Source of the DNA: J089 sp964535735
Lineage (GTDB): Bacteria > Fidelibacterota > Marinisomatia > Marinisomatales > J089
Assembly (NCBI GenBank): GCA_964535735.1
Contig: CAZHTM010000017.1
Location: 1 to 43,642 of the forward strand
Length of the DNA: 43,642 bases
Reading direction: 5' to 3'
In this document: positions 1-7,413 of the stretch, in pieces
Numbering within the stretch: the stretch's first letter is position 1
Layout: each line of letters opens with the position of its first letter
Notes under the pieces: model-generated
What the model was told of the DNA's origin: nothing
What the model saw: only the letters and a program-made list of their open reading frames with translations
The model's database searches: none
Made by a program: the position numbers and the translations under genes

Positions 1-4
1 TCTG

Positions 5-56
5 CTCCGGAGGAGGGCCCGCCTACACTACGTTATGGCGGATAAAACTCGAACCC
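5..56 (-). pseudogene. Interrupted partial copy of the tRNA-Asn 3' half
   Basis: Bases 5-17 are identical to the 3' acceptor/T-arm segment of the intact tRNA-Asn at 121-133, and 47-56 match the following T-loop segment at 134-143. Between them sit 29 extra bases (18-46) absent from the intact gene. Beyond 56 the resemblance ends, so no anticodon arm is present and no functional tRNA is expected. The 10-base T-loop match alone would be weak, because this segment is common to many tRNAs. The 13-base acceptor match in the right order makes homology likely. The window edge at base 1 leaves the outer flank unseen. Confidence 0.5.
18..46. repeat. GC-rich hairpin insertion in the tRNA-Asn 3' copy
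   Basis: These 29 bases interrupt the duplicated tRNA 3' half. They contain CCGCC (19-23) and GGCGG (37-41) as inverted arms around a roughly 13-base centre. The arm pair and centre resemble short dispersed palindromes seen in many draft bacterial genomes. Whether it is mobile is inference. Confidence 0.45.
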
Positions 57-120
57 GGTCAATTGAGTTCGGTTTACTCTCTAATATACAAAAGCCCTGC
101 TCACGCAAGGCTATCATTGG

Positions 121-192
121 CTCCGGAGGAGGGACTCGAACCCCCAACCTAGTGGTTAACAGCCACCCGCTCTACCATTGAGCTACTCCGGA
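121..192 (-). tRNA. tRNA-Asn (anticodon GTT)
   Basis: On the minus strand a complete cloverleaf can be drawn. The acceptor pairs TCCGGAG with CTCCGGA (122-128 and 186-192), with a G discriminator at 121. A normal D arm contains AATGGTAGAGC, and the T arm has the GGTTCGAGT-type loop. The anticodon stem GTGG/CCAC encloses the loop CTGTTAA, giving anticodon GTT for asparagine. CCA is not encoded. It lies downstream of the symporter gene and between two interrupted partial copies of itself. Confidence 0.95.
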
Positions 193-214
193 ATTGTGTG
201 TTCAGAAGATAGTT

Positions 215-286
215 CCCGCTCTACCATTGCCTGCCCGGCGAAATCCCGATTCATCGGGATGCAGACGGGAGCTACTCCGGAATTGT
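215..286 (-). pseudogene. Duplicate of the tRNA-Asn 5' half split by a 40-bp hairpin insertion
   Basis: Bases 215-229 repeat tRNA positions 166-180 exactly, and 270-286 repeat 181-197 exactly, including about five bases upstream of the mature 5' end. In the intact gene these two blocks touch; here 40 bases (230-269) separate them. In tRNA terms the break falls about 12 bases into the molecule, in the D arm. The anticodon and T arms are missing, so this is a remnant and not a tRNA gene. Confidence 0.8.
230..269. repeat. 40-bp two-tier palindromic insertion element
   Basis: The insertion has a perfect 8-bp inner inverted repeat (243-250 against 253-260, ATCCCGAT and ATCGGGAT, two-base centre). 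Its outer ends (230-237 and 262-269) are an imperfect inverted repeat with one mismatch and two G-T pairs on one strand. It can therefore fold as a hairpin on a second stem, like REP-type elements. The edges are fixed by comparison with the uninterrupted tRNA next door. Confidence 0.7.
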
Positions 287-371
287 TTATGGGTCTTTTC
301 CTTCTGGAAAATACCGTCTTTGAATTAAAAAAAGCTGGCGAATTTATGAACTTTTTTATCGGAGGCAAAGA

Positions 372-2483
372 CTACATTTCTTTTTCTGCCACTAATAATT
401 TCCCTGGGACAAACATGCCCGATTTTTCCTGGTCTTCTGTAATATACACTACGCCTGGTTCCTGATGAGGTTCACCAATCCGTGAGTGGATGGATTTCAA
501 CCCACCGAGCCAACGGCGCCGATCACAGAGGTAAACAAGATCGCCGGGGTTGGCTTTCATTTTTTTCAAGTCCTCTTCTGAAAGATAAACCACATCGTCG
601 TCCCCTTCCCGCAGGCGCCACTCAACCGGTACTTTGTCGCCGATTTCATCATTGGGTTCGCCACCTTTAAACGCCCGTCGAGCATCGTTGATCGTCGCCG
701 TGATGAGTCCATCTGTGGCCCGCTCTTCATCATAATGAACGTAATGAGTCACCAAAAGTGGGATAATCATGATCATTACAATCAAGAATGTGAACTGAAG
801 TCCCACACTACCAATATGTAATAATGGCAGCAGGAAGAGAACCACAGCAAGAACAGTCAACAGCGAAAAAATCAGATTTTTTTTGTTCAGGGAACGGATA
901 CGATTAACTGCGGTCTGTTGCCAGGGGGTTGTGAGTCCAATAACGACACCAACGCCAGAGCAGACGAACATGTTGTACAGCGCTCGGATATAGGAATATG
1001 GGTGACTGGGATTCATGGCAATCCCATGATCAAAAGGCGCGATAAATACACCGGGAAAGCGAGAACCCAGGAGCATGAGACCCACACCGCCAAGGAATGT
1101 GGTTATGACTGCGGCGGGAGTAAACCGTTTCCAGAATATTCCCAAAAATATGGCCACTACCAACGGCGGGGTAAGGGTCGAATGAAAATATCCGTGGGCT
1201 TCATATACCGTGGGGAAGCTTTTGAAGGCGAGTACGGCCAAAACTCCTAAGACAGTTATCGCCACCGAACTGAATCGGGCCATCACCAATTCCCGATGAT
1301 CGGCATCGGCCGTTCGGTCCGCTTCTGGTTTTAGAAATTTTTTAAGGGGACGATAAACATCGTTGATGAAAATCGCCGCTGTGGCGTTGATTAATGTATC
1401 CACGGTACTCATTAACGCGGCAGTGAGGGCGGCCATCACAAATCCAAAGACGCCGGGATGGGACACAATATTCGCCACCACGACAAAAATTTGGTCAGGA
1501 GAAGTATTGGGCGGAACCAGACCTGGGTCGGCCATGGAAATGGCTTTCCCCAGCCATCCCGCATTGCCCACCACTATGGCGGAAATGGGCAGAACCATCA
1601 AGATATTCACGGCTGCGGCTTTACGACCTTCGTTAACACTCCGGCAGGCCATAAATCGCATTAACAGCCCCTGGTTCATGAACAGGAAGCCAATGGAGCC
1701 CGCAATAGCATCCTGCCAGAAAATCCCCACAAAATTAAAATCCGGCGGCTTATTGAAATCTGCCAGCGGCAATTTCCATTCAGTAGGCAACAGATTCCAA
1801 AAGGTATCAAACCCGCCTAAAAAGGAGATACCCATTACAAAGAGCATCAATCCCGCAAACAGCAGGATGAACCCTTGCAGCAAGTCCGTAAAAATCACCG
1901 CGGTTTGACCACCAAACGTGATGTAAATCCCCGTGATAATAGCAATCACGATAATGGCTCGCATAAGAGTGACATCGACGGTGGCACCTAAGATTTGAAA
2001 CGACTCCGGCAGCATGGGAATCACCGCTTTTCCCAAGGTTAAAAACCCTATCCCAATATACCCGATCATGTACAACAGTAATAGGATGGTCGCCAGAAAC
2101 CGCGCGGAAGGACTGAAACGCTTTTCAAAATATTCCGGAATGGATCGGACCCTGGAATACACCACAATCGGTAACCATCCGAACATGAAGAAGGGTACGA
2201 AAAACCAGTCGTTCATGTATGTCATGGTCGAGGAAATGCCGTGCTCAAAACCCTTGGCGGAATATTTGACAAAACTATGACTGCCCACGCCGGTCGCGAC
2301 AATAGACATGGTGATCAGCCACCAGGCGAAACGTCGTCCCCCGAAAAAGAAGTCAGATGTCGTTCGGGTGTACCGACCGAAATAACTCCCAAACAGCATG
2401 ATGGCGATAAAATAGACCACCATGACGATCCAATCCGTGGAAGTCCCAATGCTGTGAAACGTTTGATGTACCGCGCCTTCCAT
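372..2483 (-). CDS. Sodium/solute symporter (SSS family) with a long cytoplasmic tail
   Basis: This 703-residue membrane protein belongs to the sodium:solute symporter (SLC5-like) family, which uses the Na+ gradient to import sugars, organic acids or similar solutes. The family-typical start (DWIVMVVYFIAIMLFGSYFG), the segment FFFGGRRFAWW, and about 13 or more hydrophobic helices are visible. After the last helix (around residue 600) about 95 hydrophilic residues follow, rich in D/E/K/R, longer than in many family members. The start ATG shares one base with the stop of the upstream small membrane gene (TGATG), so the two are probably translationally coupled. The substrate cannot be told from the sequence. 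No clear terminator is seen before the tRNA region. Confidence 0.9.
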   Translation of the reverse strand: MEGAVHQTFHSIGTSTDWIVMVVYFIAIMLFGSYFGRYTRTTSDFFFGGRRFAWWLITMSIVATGVGSHSFVKYSAKGFEHGISSTMTYMNDWFFVPFFMFGWLPIVVYSRVRSIPEYFEKRFSPSARFLATILLLLYMIGYIGIGFLTLGKAVIPMLPESFQILGATVDVTLMRAIIVIAIITGIYITFGGQTAVIFTDLLQGFILLFAGLMLFVMGISFLGGFDTFWNLLPTEWKLPLADFNKPPDFNFVGIFWQDAIAGSIGFLFMNQGLLMRFMACRSVNEGRKAAAVNILMVLPISAIVVGNAGWLGKAISMADPGLVPPNTSPDQIFVVVANIVSHPGVFGFVMAALTAALMSTVDTLINATAAIFINDVYRPLKKFLKPEADRTADADHRELVMARFSSVAITVLGVLAVLAFKSFPTVYEAHGYFHSTLTPPLVVAIFLGIFWKRFTPAAVITTFLGGVGLMLLGSRFPGVFIAPFDHGIAMNPSHPYSYIRALYNMFVCSGVGVVIGLTTPWQQTAVNRIRSLNKKNLIFSLLTVLAVVLFLLPLLHIGSVGLQFTFLIVMIMIIPLLVTHYVHYDEERATDGLITATINDARRAFKGGEPNDEIGDKVPVEWRLREGDDDVVYLSEEDLKKMKANPGDLVYLCDRRRWLGGLKSIHSRIGEPHQEPGVVYITEDQEKSGMFVPGKLLVAEKEM

Positions 2484-2791
2484 CAGATTCCCTTTCTCAG
2501 TTTAGCCAAGATTGACCGAAGATAGATCAGGAAAATTCCAGCGATGATCGCCAAAATGATGAGCACCGTACGAGGGTGAATGATGTCCAGTGCCGCCAGG
2601 TTTAACAATCCATGAATGGAGAAATACCAGAAAAACCCAAAAATGAGAATTACCATCCACATACGATGTTTGGGCTTGGACAAATCCAAGGCTCCGGCAC
2701 GACGGGTGATGATGATACCCAGGAGGAATAAAATGCCTCCCAGGCCATAGAGGTAAATAAAAGGTAACCAGGTATGTTGAAAGGGCAGCAT
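2483..2791 (-). CDS. Small three-helix membrane protein, likely partner of the symporter
   Basis: This 102-residue protein has three hydrophobic stretches (about residues 9-27, 44-66 and 75-92) and a basic end. A GGGAGGTG ribosome-binding site lies three bases before the ATG. It starts 12 bases after the HIT gene ends, and its stop overlaps the symporter start by one base. Several SSS transporters travel with a small membrane protein gene (for example DUF485- or DUF4212-type partners). I do not recognise this one as any of those, so an accessory-subunit role is inferred from position only. Confidence 0.75.
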   Translation of the reverse strand: MLPFQHTWLPFIYLYGLGGILFLLGIIITRRAGALDLSKPKHRMWMVILIFGFFWYFSIHGLLNLAALDIIHPRTVLIILAIIAGIFLIYLRSILAKLRKGI

Positions 2792-2803
2792 GGCACCTCC
2801 CGG

Positions 2804-3295
2804 TTAGGTTAGGTTATCGAATTCCGGCTTCAGATCATCGTAGGTTTCCAGCAAACCTTGCACCAGAACTTTGGTGTGTCCGATAACGGGCATGAAATTG
2901 GTGTCGCCGGTCCAACGAGGGAGAATGTGAAAATGGATATGCTCTTCTATTCCGGCTCCGGCGGCGGCGCCAATGTTGGCTCCGAAATTAAACCCCTCAG
3001 CCCGCAGTTTCCGCTTTAAAATATCCATGGTTTTATCCGCCAGGTCCAATATTTCAGCCAGGGTTTCCCGTTTCAGGTCCGCCATTGTATTGGTATGGTG
3101 GTAGGGGACAATCATTAAGTGGGCATTGTTGTACGGATACAGATTCATAATGACAAAGGCGTATTTTCCCCGGTAAAGAATTAAATCATCCCGATCCGTA
3201 TTCCGCTGGGGTTTTTCGCAAAAAATGCAGACCCCATCCTCCTCCTTGGGAGCCAGGATGTATTCCATCCGCCAGGGTGCCCATAGTTTTTTCAT
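2804..3295 (-). CDS. HIT family nucleotide hydrolase/transferase
   Basis: This 163-residue protein carries the histidine triad HIHFHILPRW near residues 119-128, in which the middle histidine acts as nucleophile on the alpha-phosphate of nucleotides. An N-terminal CIFCEKP segment is typical of HIT proteins annotated as AP4A hydrolase or phosphorylase-like. The start MKKLWAPWRMEYI is also typical of that group. It heads a three-gene run with the 102-residue membrane protein and the symporter, which may be only a convenience of packing. The exact substrate is unknown. Confidence 0.9.
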   Translation of the reverse strand: MKKLWAPWRMEYILAPKEEDGVCIFCEKPQRNTDRDDLILYRGKYAFVIMNLYPYNNAHLMIVPYHHTNTMADLKRETLAEILDLADKTMDILKRKLRAEGFNFGANIGAAAGAGIEEHIHFHILPRWTGDTNFMPVIGHTKVLVQGLLETYDDLKPEFDNLT

Positions 3296-3377
3296 AAATT
3301 GGTGATAGGTGAGGGGTGCCTGGTAAGGATCCCCGAGGGTTTAAGGATACGGACACTGGACATGATGAGTAGTGATA

Positions 3378-3803
3378 TCATGAGATCTGCATTTGTTTTT
3401 TGAGGTAGGCCATATAGCCGTTGATCTGTTTTACGAACTGATAGGCTTCCTCTTTAAGGACTTCACATTGATCAGAGTTAAAATAGTTCTCATCAATGCA
3501 AATATTCAAATCATCAATGACTTCTTCCACGGAACCCCGTGCAATCCGACAGAAATGGATGGCTTCCCGGTAATGCCACCGGCCATGGCCTTCTGCAATA
3601 TTATTCGATATTGAAATAGCCGCCCTTCGCATTTGTGGTACAAGGCCGAACTGCTCGGAATCGGGTAGTTCATTAACAATCTGGTATATTTTTTTTCTCA
3701 AATTCCTGGCGGTTTTGTACAGCTCGAAATCTTCAAGCTTGAACTGGTTCGGTTCAGCAATGATATCGGTAGAAGTCGTTTCAACATCCGGGTAATCAAT
3801 CAT
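3378..3803 (-). CDS. Four-helix bundle protein (S23/IVP type)
   Basis: This 141-residue helical protein matches the four helix bundle family first known from 23S rRNA intervening sequences. Diagnostic pieces are FELYKTARNLRKKIYQ, the central RRAAISISNNIAEG, and a final helix ending in YLKKQ. An upstream ATG would add nine residues, but the ATG at 3803 has a good GGAAGGAG site 6-7 bases before it, so I use that start. It stands alone between the EF-G-like and HIT genes and is flanked by GTGA-rich repeats, which suggests a transferable cassette. Its molecular role is not established; related Avd proteins of diversity-generating retroelements share the fold, but no retroelement is present here. 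Confidence 0.9.
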   Translation of the reverse strand: MIDYPDVETTSTDIIAEPNQFKLEDFELYKTARNLRKKIYQIVNELPDSEQFGLVPQMRRAAISISNNIAEGHGRWHYREAIHFCRIARGSVEEVIDDLNICIDENYFNSDQCEVLKEEAYQFVKQINGYMAYLKKQMQIS

Positions 3804-3821
3804 ACTCTCTCCTTCCCCTTT

Positions 3822-3876
3822 ACCATTCACTAGTCACTACTCACCAGTCACCACTCACCAGTCACCACTCACCAGC
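3822..3876. repeat. GTGA-rich tandem repeats upstream of the four-helix bundle gene
   Basis: On the minus strand this stretch is a run of GTGAGTGGTGACTG-type units of 14 bases, with two clean copies and decayed copies on the gene-proximal side. It fills the gap between the EF-G-like stop (3883) and the four-helix bundle start (3803). A decayed, inverted counterpart occurs beyond the gene at about 3296-3320 and 3357-3377. Confidence 0.8.
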
Positions 3877-3882
3877 TCCCGC

Positions 3883-5964
3883 TCACTCCTCATCATCCTG
3901 TTTACTGGCTTCGATGACTTTTTTCTCCAGTTCTTTCGGGAGCAACTCATAGTGACTGAATTCTTCGCTGTGTAATCCCCGACCACCGGTCAATGACCGA
4001 ATGGTGGTGGCGTAATTGTACAGCTCCGCCTGGGGAATCTGAGCTTTAATGATCTGCGTTCCCCCTTCTGAATCCATGCCCATAATTTTACCTCGGCGCC
4101 CAGAGATATCACCCATGATGTCACCCATATATTCCTCAGGAACCCGAACTTCAACATCCATGATGGGTTCCAGGAGGCAGGGTTGCGCCGCCAGGAACGC
4201 TTCACGGAAGGCATGTTTACCGGCCGTCTGGAAAGCAATATCTTTGGAATCTACCGGGTGTTGTTTCCCATCATAGAAATCCACCTTCAAGTCCACGACC
4301 CGGTATCCTGCCAGAATTCCTTCGTTGACGGCTGCCATGACCCCTTTTTCCACGGAGGGTACAAATACGCGGTCCACATTTTGACCGTGAAGTGAATCCG
4401 TAAATTCAATGCCTTCGCCGCGGCCTTTGGGTTCAATCCGCATCCACACTTCAGCGAATTGCCCGGCACCGCCACTCTGTTTCTTGTGCCGGTATTTGGA
4501 TTCTCCTTTAGCCCGGATGGTTTCCCGATACGGAATTTTGGGTTCCATTTGGACCACTTCCACATTGAAACGGCGCTTCAATCGCTCAATGGTGGATTTC
4601 AAGTGGATTTCTCCCTGTCCAGAGACAATAGTCTGCTTTAATTCTGGATCCACCCGGAAGATGAAGGTGGGATCTTCTTCATGAAGCGTTGCTAGTCCCA
4701 CGGAGATTTTTTCTTCATCCCCTTTGGCTTTCGGTCGGATGGCGGTATGAATATTGGGCTTTGGATATTCGGTTTCCGGAAGCAGGAGCTTGAACTTGGG
4801 ATCGGTAAGCGTATTCCCGGTGTGCGTATCCTTCAATTTCACTACGGCCCCTAAATCACCGGCGTTCAGTTTATCCACATTGACCCGGTTTTTCCCATTG
4901 AGCACGAATAATTGTCCAAAACGTTCCGAATTCCCCCGATTGCAATTGAACAGGTCATCTCCCGTTTTCACCGACCCGGAATACACACGGAAAAAGGATA
5001 ATTCGCCCACATGAGCTTCACTGATGGTTTTGAACACCTGGATTACTGTTTCCGTCCCGGCGAGGTTGACCTTTTTCTCCTTGTCGGTTCCCAATTCGGT
5101 CCCTGTAATAGTGGATCGATCATTGGGCGAAGACCCGTATTTGGCCAGGAAATCCATCAGTCGGGTGACGCCCACGTTGGTGGACCCGGCGGTGCAGAAG
5201 AGAGGGATAAAGGATTGATTCTGAAACGCGGCATGGAGTCCGGCACGCATCTCTTCCTCGCTTAATGATCCCTGGTCAAAGAATTTTTCTAGGAGAGAAT
5301 CATCCGACTCCGCCACATATTCGATTAATTGTTCATGAAGTTCATCCACGCGGTCACGCCATTCGCCTTCCGCCGGAGACTCCGTGTATTTACCGGATCC
5401 ATCCTCAGCATAGGTGACAATCTCTTTTCTTAGGACATCAACAATCGCATTAAAACTGGGGCCCGGATTTACCGGTAATTGCATGGGAAAAACCGTTTTC
5501 CCAAATTGGGACTGACATTGTTCAAGAATCTGATCGAAATTTACATTTTCTTTGTTGAGCGCAGTGACCACCAGGATTTTTGGGATATTATGGCGGGAAG
5601 CATATTTAAACATCTGTTCCGTGCCCACTTCCACCCCATTGGTTCCATGGACAGTAACTACTGCAAAATCCACAACGCCCAAAGCGCCCAGAGCTTCACC
5701 GATAAAATCGGAGGTTCCCGGTGTATCAATAAAATTGAATTTATTATCCATCCACTCCAGATAGAGGGGCGTAGCATGGACGGAAATCTGGCGCTCAATT
5801 TCTGAGGGATGGTAATCGGAAACGGTGTTCCCGTCCTCCACCGTTCCCATGCGATTCGTGATACCGGCATTAAACAGCATGGCTTCACTTAAGGTGGTTT
5901 TACCACTGGCGCCATGCCCGATCAGAGCGAAATTTCGGATGTTCTCCGACTTAAATTCTTTCAT
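3883..5964 (-). CDS. Elongation factor G-like translational GTPase (EF-G2 type)
   Basis: At 693 residues this is full length for an EF-G paralogue. It has a G domain with P-loop GHGASGKTT (residues 17-25) and G3 DTPGTSDF, then domains II-V including the YRHKKQSGGAGQFAEV region and the C-terminal RGKIMGMDSEGG motif. The divergent switch I and P-loop point to the EF-G2-like subfamily and not the housekeeping FusA. The G4 motif reads NKEN: the aspartate of NKxD is asparagine, and about three residues normally following are absent. It is followed by the four-helix bundle cassette. AAGGAA lies seven bases before the start. The role of this subfamily in translation is unclear. Confidence 0.93.
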   Translation of the reverse strand: MKEFKSENIRNFALIGHGASGKTTLSEAMLFNAGITNRMGTVEDGNTVSDYHPSEIERQISVHATPLYLEWMDNKFNFIDTPGTSDFIGEALGALGVVDFAVVTVHGTNGVEVGTEQMFKYASRHNIPKILVVTALNKENVNFDQILEQCQSQFGKTVFPMQLPVNPGPSFNAIVDVLRKEIVTYAEDGSGKYTESPAEGEWRDRVDELHEQLIEYVAESDDSLLEKFFDQGSLSEEEMRAGLHAAFQNQSFIPLFCTAGSTNVGVTRLMDFLAKYGSSPNDRSTITGTELGTDKEKKVNLAGTETVIQVFKTISEAHVGELSFFRVYSGSVKTGDDLFNCNRGNSERFGQLFVLNGKNRVNVDKLNAGDLGAVVKLKDTHTGNTLTDPKFKLLLPETEYPKPNIHTAIRPKAKGDEEKISVGLATLHEEDPTFIFRVDPELKQTIVSGQGEIHLKSTIERLKRRFNVEVVQMEPKIPYRETIRAKGESKYRHKKQSGGAGQFAEVWMRIEPKGRGEGIEFTDSLHGQNVDRVFVPSVEKGVMAAVNEGILAGYRVVDLKVDFYDGKQHPVDSKDIAFQTAGKHAFREAFLAAQPCLLEPIMDVEVRVPEEYMGDIMGDISGRRGKIMGMDSEGGTQIIKAQIPQAELYNYATTIRSLTGGRGLHSEEFSHYELLPKELEKKVIEASKQDDEE

Positions 5965-6076
5965 AAATATGTTCCTTGTCTCAATGGTTTAATGAGGAAT
6001 ACACCGATTTCTTTCAGTAAAACGTCCGGAAGTGTACCTCGTCAAAAAAGTTCGAATCAAGATATTTAGCTCCCCT

Positions 6077-6388
6077 TTACGTGATCATGGAATCCTGTAC
6101 CAAATCCAGATAAGCGCGGAGAGCGGGAACCAGGTAGACCCCGGAAAGGTCCAGAGTTGTAAATCCTTTGGCAAGCACTCGAAGACGTTCTTCGATAGGC
6201 CGGCGCTGGTTTACTACAATGACCTTTTCATCTTTCAAAAGACAAGCGCCGCCCCTGAAAGCACCCCGATCATAAATGATGCGGATATTGAGTCGTTGCG
6301 CTAAGTCTTCGAAATAGCCCAACAATTTTTCCGGACGAACTGTGGTGGAGCCTAAAGTAATTCCGTTCGATCGTTTTTTTTCAGCCAT
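6077..6388 (-). CDS. Conserved-looking small protein of unknown function
   Basis: This 103-residue soluble protein begins inside the end of the mannose-1-phosphate guanylyltransferase gene (37-base overlap in another frame). It has no signal peptide or membrane segment. The middle (RIIYDRGAFRGGACLLKDEK and a following VIVVNQRRP) looks like a beta-strand-rich core, and the rest is helical (EERLRVLAKGF, ALRAYLDLVQDS). I do not recognise the family. The overlap and same-strand position suggest it is translated with manC. The long overlap is unusual, but no later ATG occurs early in the reading frame. Confidence 0.7.
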   Translation of the reverse strand: MAEKKRSNGITLGSTTVRPEKLLGYFEDLAQRLNIRIIYDRGAFRGGACLLKDEKVIVVNQRRPIEERLRVLAKGFTTLDLSGVYLVPALRAYLDLVQDSMIT

Positions 6389-7413
6389 TCCACCACATCC
6401 TTCACCGATTCCACCTGGTCTTTGGAAACCACCAGGGTCGCATCCGGCGTATTAACCACCACCACATTATCCAAACCCACCACGGCCGTGAACCGCTTCT
6501 GTGTCTGGATAAAATTATTCTTTCCTGACAGTACAATTCCGTCCCCTCGAACCACATTCCCGTCCTGCTGTTTGGACGCCACCTCATAAACGGCATTCCA
6601 GGACCCCAAATCATTCCATTGAAAATCAGCGGCAATTACATAGGAATGATTTCCCACCTTTTCCATGAGGCCGTAATCAATGGATTCAGGTCTGATTTCA
6701 CTCCAGATATCGCCAAACCCCTGGCCCTCTTCCTGACGGGATTTTATGGCGATTAAATGTTCGTACAATTCCGGCATGTGGATTTTGAGTTCATCCAATA
6801 GTGTACTCACACTCCAGATAAACATGCCTGCGTTCCACAGGAAATCTCCACTCTTAATAAAGCGCTCTGCCAACGTCCGATGCGGTTTTTCAGCGAATGT
6901 TTTCAGTACATAAGCGTTCGGAAGGGTGGGATCGCTTTCACTGTCGTATTGAATGTATCCGTAAGCCGTGGAGGGAAACGTAGGTTTGATTCCAATCGTG
7001 ACGATGGTATGGTTTTCCTTTGCCAACTGATTAGCGGTCTGAATCGCTCCGGAAAATTTTTTATGTCCTATAATTAAATGGTCTGCGGGAAAGATGCCCA
7101 TGACGGCATCAGGATCCAATTGCTGAATACGGAGGGCGGATAAACCAATGCACGGCGCCGTATTTTTACCTTCCGGCTCAATAATAATATTCTCCGGTTT
7201 GACGCCTTCGATTTCTTCCTGGATGATTTCCGCCAAATCCTCACGGGTGACGATAAAGATATCCTGAACGAGGCGGATTTTTCGAAGGCGGTCTACCGTC
7301 ATTTGCAACATGTTGGTTTCGCCGACAATCGATAATAATTGTTTCGGACGCGCTATGCGACTATAAGGCCAGAATCGTGTTCCGCTTCCCCCCGCCATGA
7401 TTACAGCATACAT
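6352..7413 (-). CDS. manC: Mannose-1-phosphate guanylyltransferase
   Basis: The enzyme makes GDP-mannose from mannose-1-phosphate and GTP, supplying polysaccharide and glycolipid synthesis. The 353-residue length fits the monofunctional form without an isomerase domain. The N-terminal nucleotide-binding signature MAGGSGTRFWPYSR (residues 7-20), FPADHLI, and the FAEKP motif around residue 170 are all present. Its ATG directly abuts the stop of the upstream Ig-like protein gene (TAAATG), and a CAGGAG site lies inside that gene's end. No other sugar-nucleotide genes are nearby, so its end product here is unknown. Confidence 0.93.
   Translation of the reverse strand: MYAVIMAGGSGTRFWPYSRIARPKQLLSIVGETNMLQMTVDRLRKIRLVQDIFIVTREDLAEIIQEEIEGVKPENIIIEPEGKNTAPCIGLSALRIQQLDPDAVMGIFPADHLIIGHKKFSGAIQTANQLAKENHTIVTIGIKPTFPSTAYGYIQYDSESDPTLPNAYVLKTFAEKPHRTLAERFIKSGDFLWNAGMFIWSVSTLLDELKIHMPELYEHLIAIKSRQEEGQGFGDIWSEIRPESIDYGLMEKVGNHSYVIAADFQWNDLGSWNAVYEVASKQQDGNVVRGDGIVLSGKNNFIQTQKRFTAVVGLDNVVVVNTPDATLVVSKDQVESVKDVVEWLKKNDRTELL

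Noticed and set aside
1363..1908. 181-codon plus-strand ORF opposite the symporter
   Set aside because: Antisense shadow of a membrane protein gene; no ribosome site or domain.
3378..3803. Diversity-generating retroelement accessory (Avd) gene
   Set aside because: The fold family is related, but no reverse transcriptase, template repeat or variable repeat is present nearby.
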